Under the pieces are notes generated by a model. The model was not told the DNA's origin and did not search any database. It worked only from the letters and a program-made list of their open reading frames with translations. 64,000 nucleotides of DNA, taken from positions 18,970,058-19,034,057 of the forward strand of contig NC_030388.2 of NCBI RefSeq assembly GCF_001625215.2. The letters are read 5' to 3'. The position numbers and the translations under genes were made by a program. Numbering within the stretch: position 1 is the first letter of the stretch; each line of letters starts with the position of its first letter. The DNA is from Daucus carota subsp. sativus. Taxonomy: Eukaryota; Streptophyta; Magnoliopsida; Apiales; Apiaceae. Below are positions 63,695 through 64,000 of the stretch, piece by piece.

Positions 63695-64000
63695 GTACAA
63701 AAATTTGGTAAAATGAAAGAGTGGTAATTAATTGATGTCAGTACCATGCTGGTGTTTCCCCGGACTCTCCTTAACATATATTAGCTAGAAGACATGTATG
63801 TAGTTAATCTTGAAGTAATGCTGACCTACGTCGTTAAAAGAGAATTAAAGGGAGCCAAGCTTGTAGCTCGATTGTAATATTGTTAGAGCTCAGCTGGTTT
63901 CTTGTGTATATCAAGCTTATCCTTTTTTTTTCCAAACCAATGTCCGGTCATTTTGCGCACATCTCGACTAATCCGGTTGATAAATATTATAGTCCACTTA
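63695..64000. other. 3' flank of NCED
   Basis: Probable 3'UTR followed by spacer up to the window end. A T-run at 63924-63932. No further gene start is visible. Confidence 0.5.

Overview
This window is AT-rich nuclear DNA from a flowering plant, most likely a eudicot. It has intron-bearing genes with GT..AG introns, a nuclear tRNA-Ser(AGA) pair, a piece of plastid DNA, and many plant-type MITEs (Stowaway, Harbinger/Tourist, hAT-like, CACTA), a MULE and LINE remnants. Nothing in the sequence identifies the species. Family names rest on recognised protein motifs and on repeat ends; no database search was possible.

Layout. 0-4.9 kb: no complete gene apart from a 510 bp processed retro-insertion (1991-2500) with an exact 19 bp target-site duplication, and a fold-back repeat with AT-microsatellite centres (2.8-3.7 kb). 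4.9-7.45 kb, minus strand: a four-exon DUF616 (TOD1/MUCI70-like) membrane protein gene. 7.5-26.7 kb: a transposon-dominated stretch with MITEs, a decayed CACTA element carrying a three-exon accessory ORF, a copia-type gag zinc-knuckle relic, a LINE 3' relic, and a plastid-derived mosaic (ndhB plus trnL-UAA). 26.8-36.6 kb: two tandem C19-type gibberellin 2-oxidase genes, each three exons and 318 aa. All four of their introns have been hit by different small transposons. 39.1-40.6 kb, minus strand: a GH17 beta-1,3-glucanase gene, next to a broken orphan exon. 45.3-45.6 kb, minus strand: a small OEP7-like chloroplast outer-envelope protein. 48.9-52.3 kb, minus strand: two identical tRNA-Ser(AGA) genes flanking a defective MULE with about 230 bp terminal inverted repeats. 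52.4-61 kb: MITEs and unannotated DNA. 61.95-63.69 kb, plus strand: an intronless 9-cis-epoxycarotenoid dioxygenase (NCED) gene with G-box and TATA elements upstream.

Functional theme. The GA2ox pair inactivates gibberellin, and NCED makes the committed precursor of abscisic acid. Genes lowering GA and raising ABA therefore sit within about 36 kb, but they have separate promoters and nothing shows that they act as a unit. I found no convincing new biological system. The most interesting items are the TE-loaded introns of the GA2ox duplicates, the tRNA/MULE arrangement, the dated-looking retro-insertion with a 79-codon ORF, the plastid mosaic, and a GC-richer repeated island at 18.3-18.8 kb.
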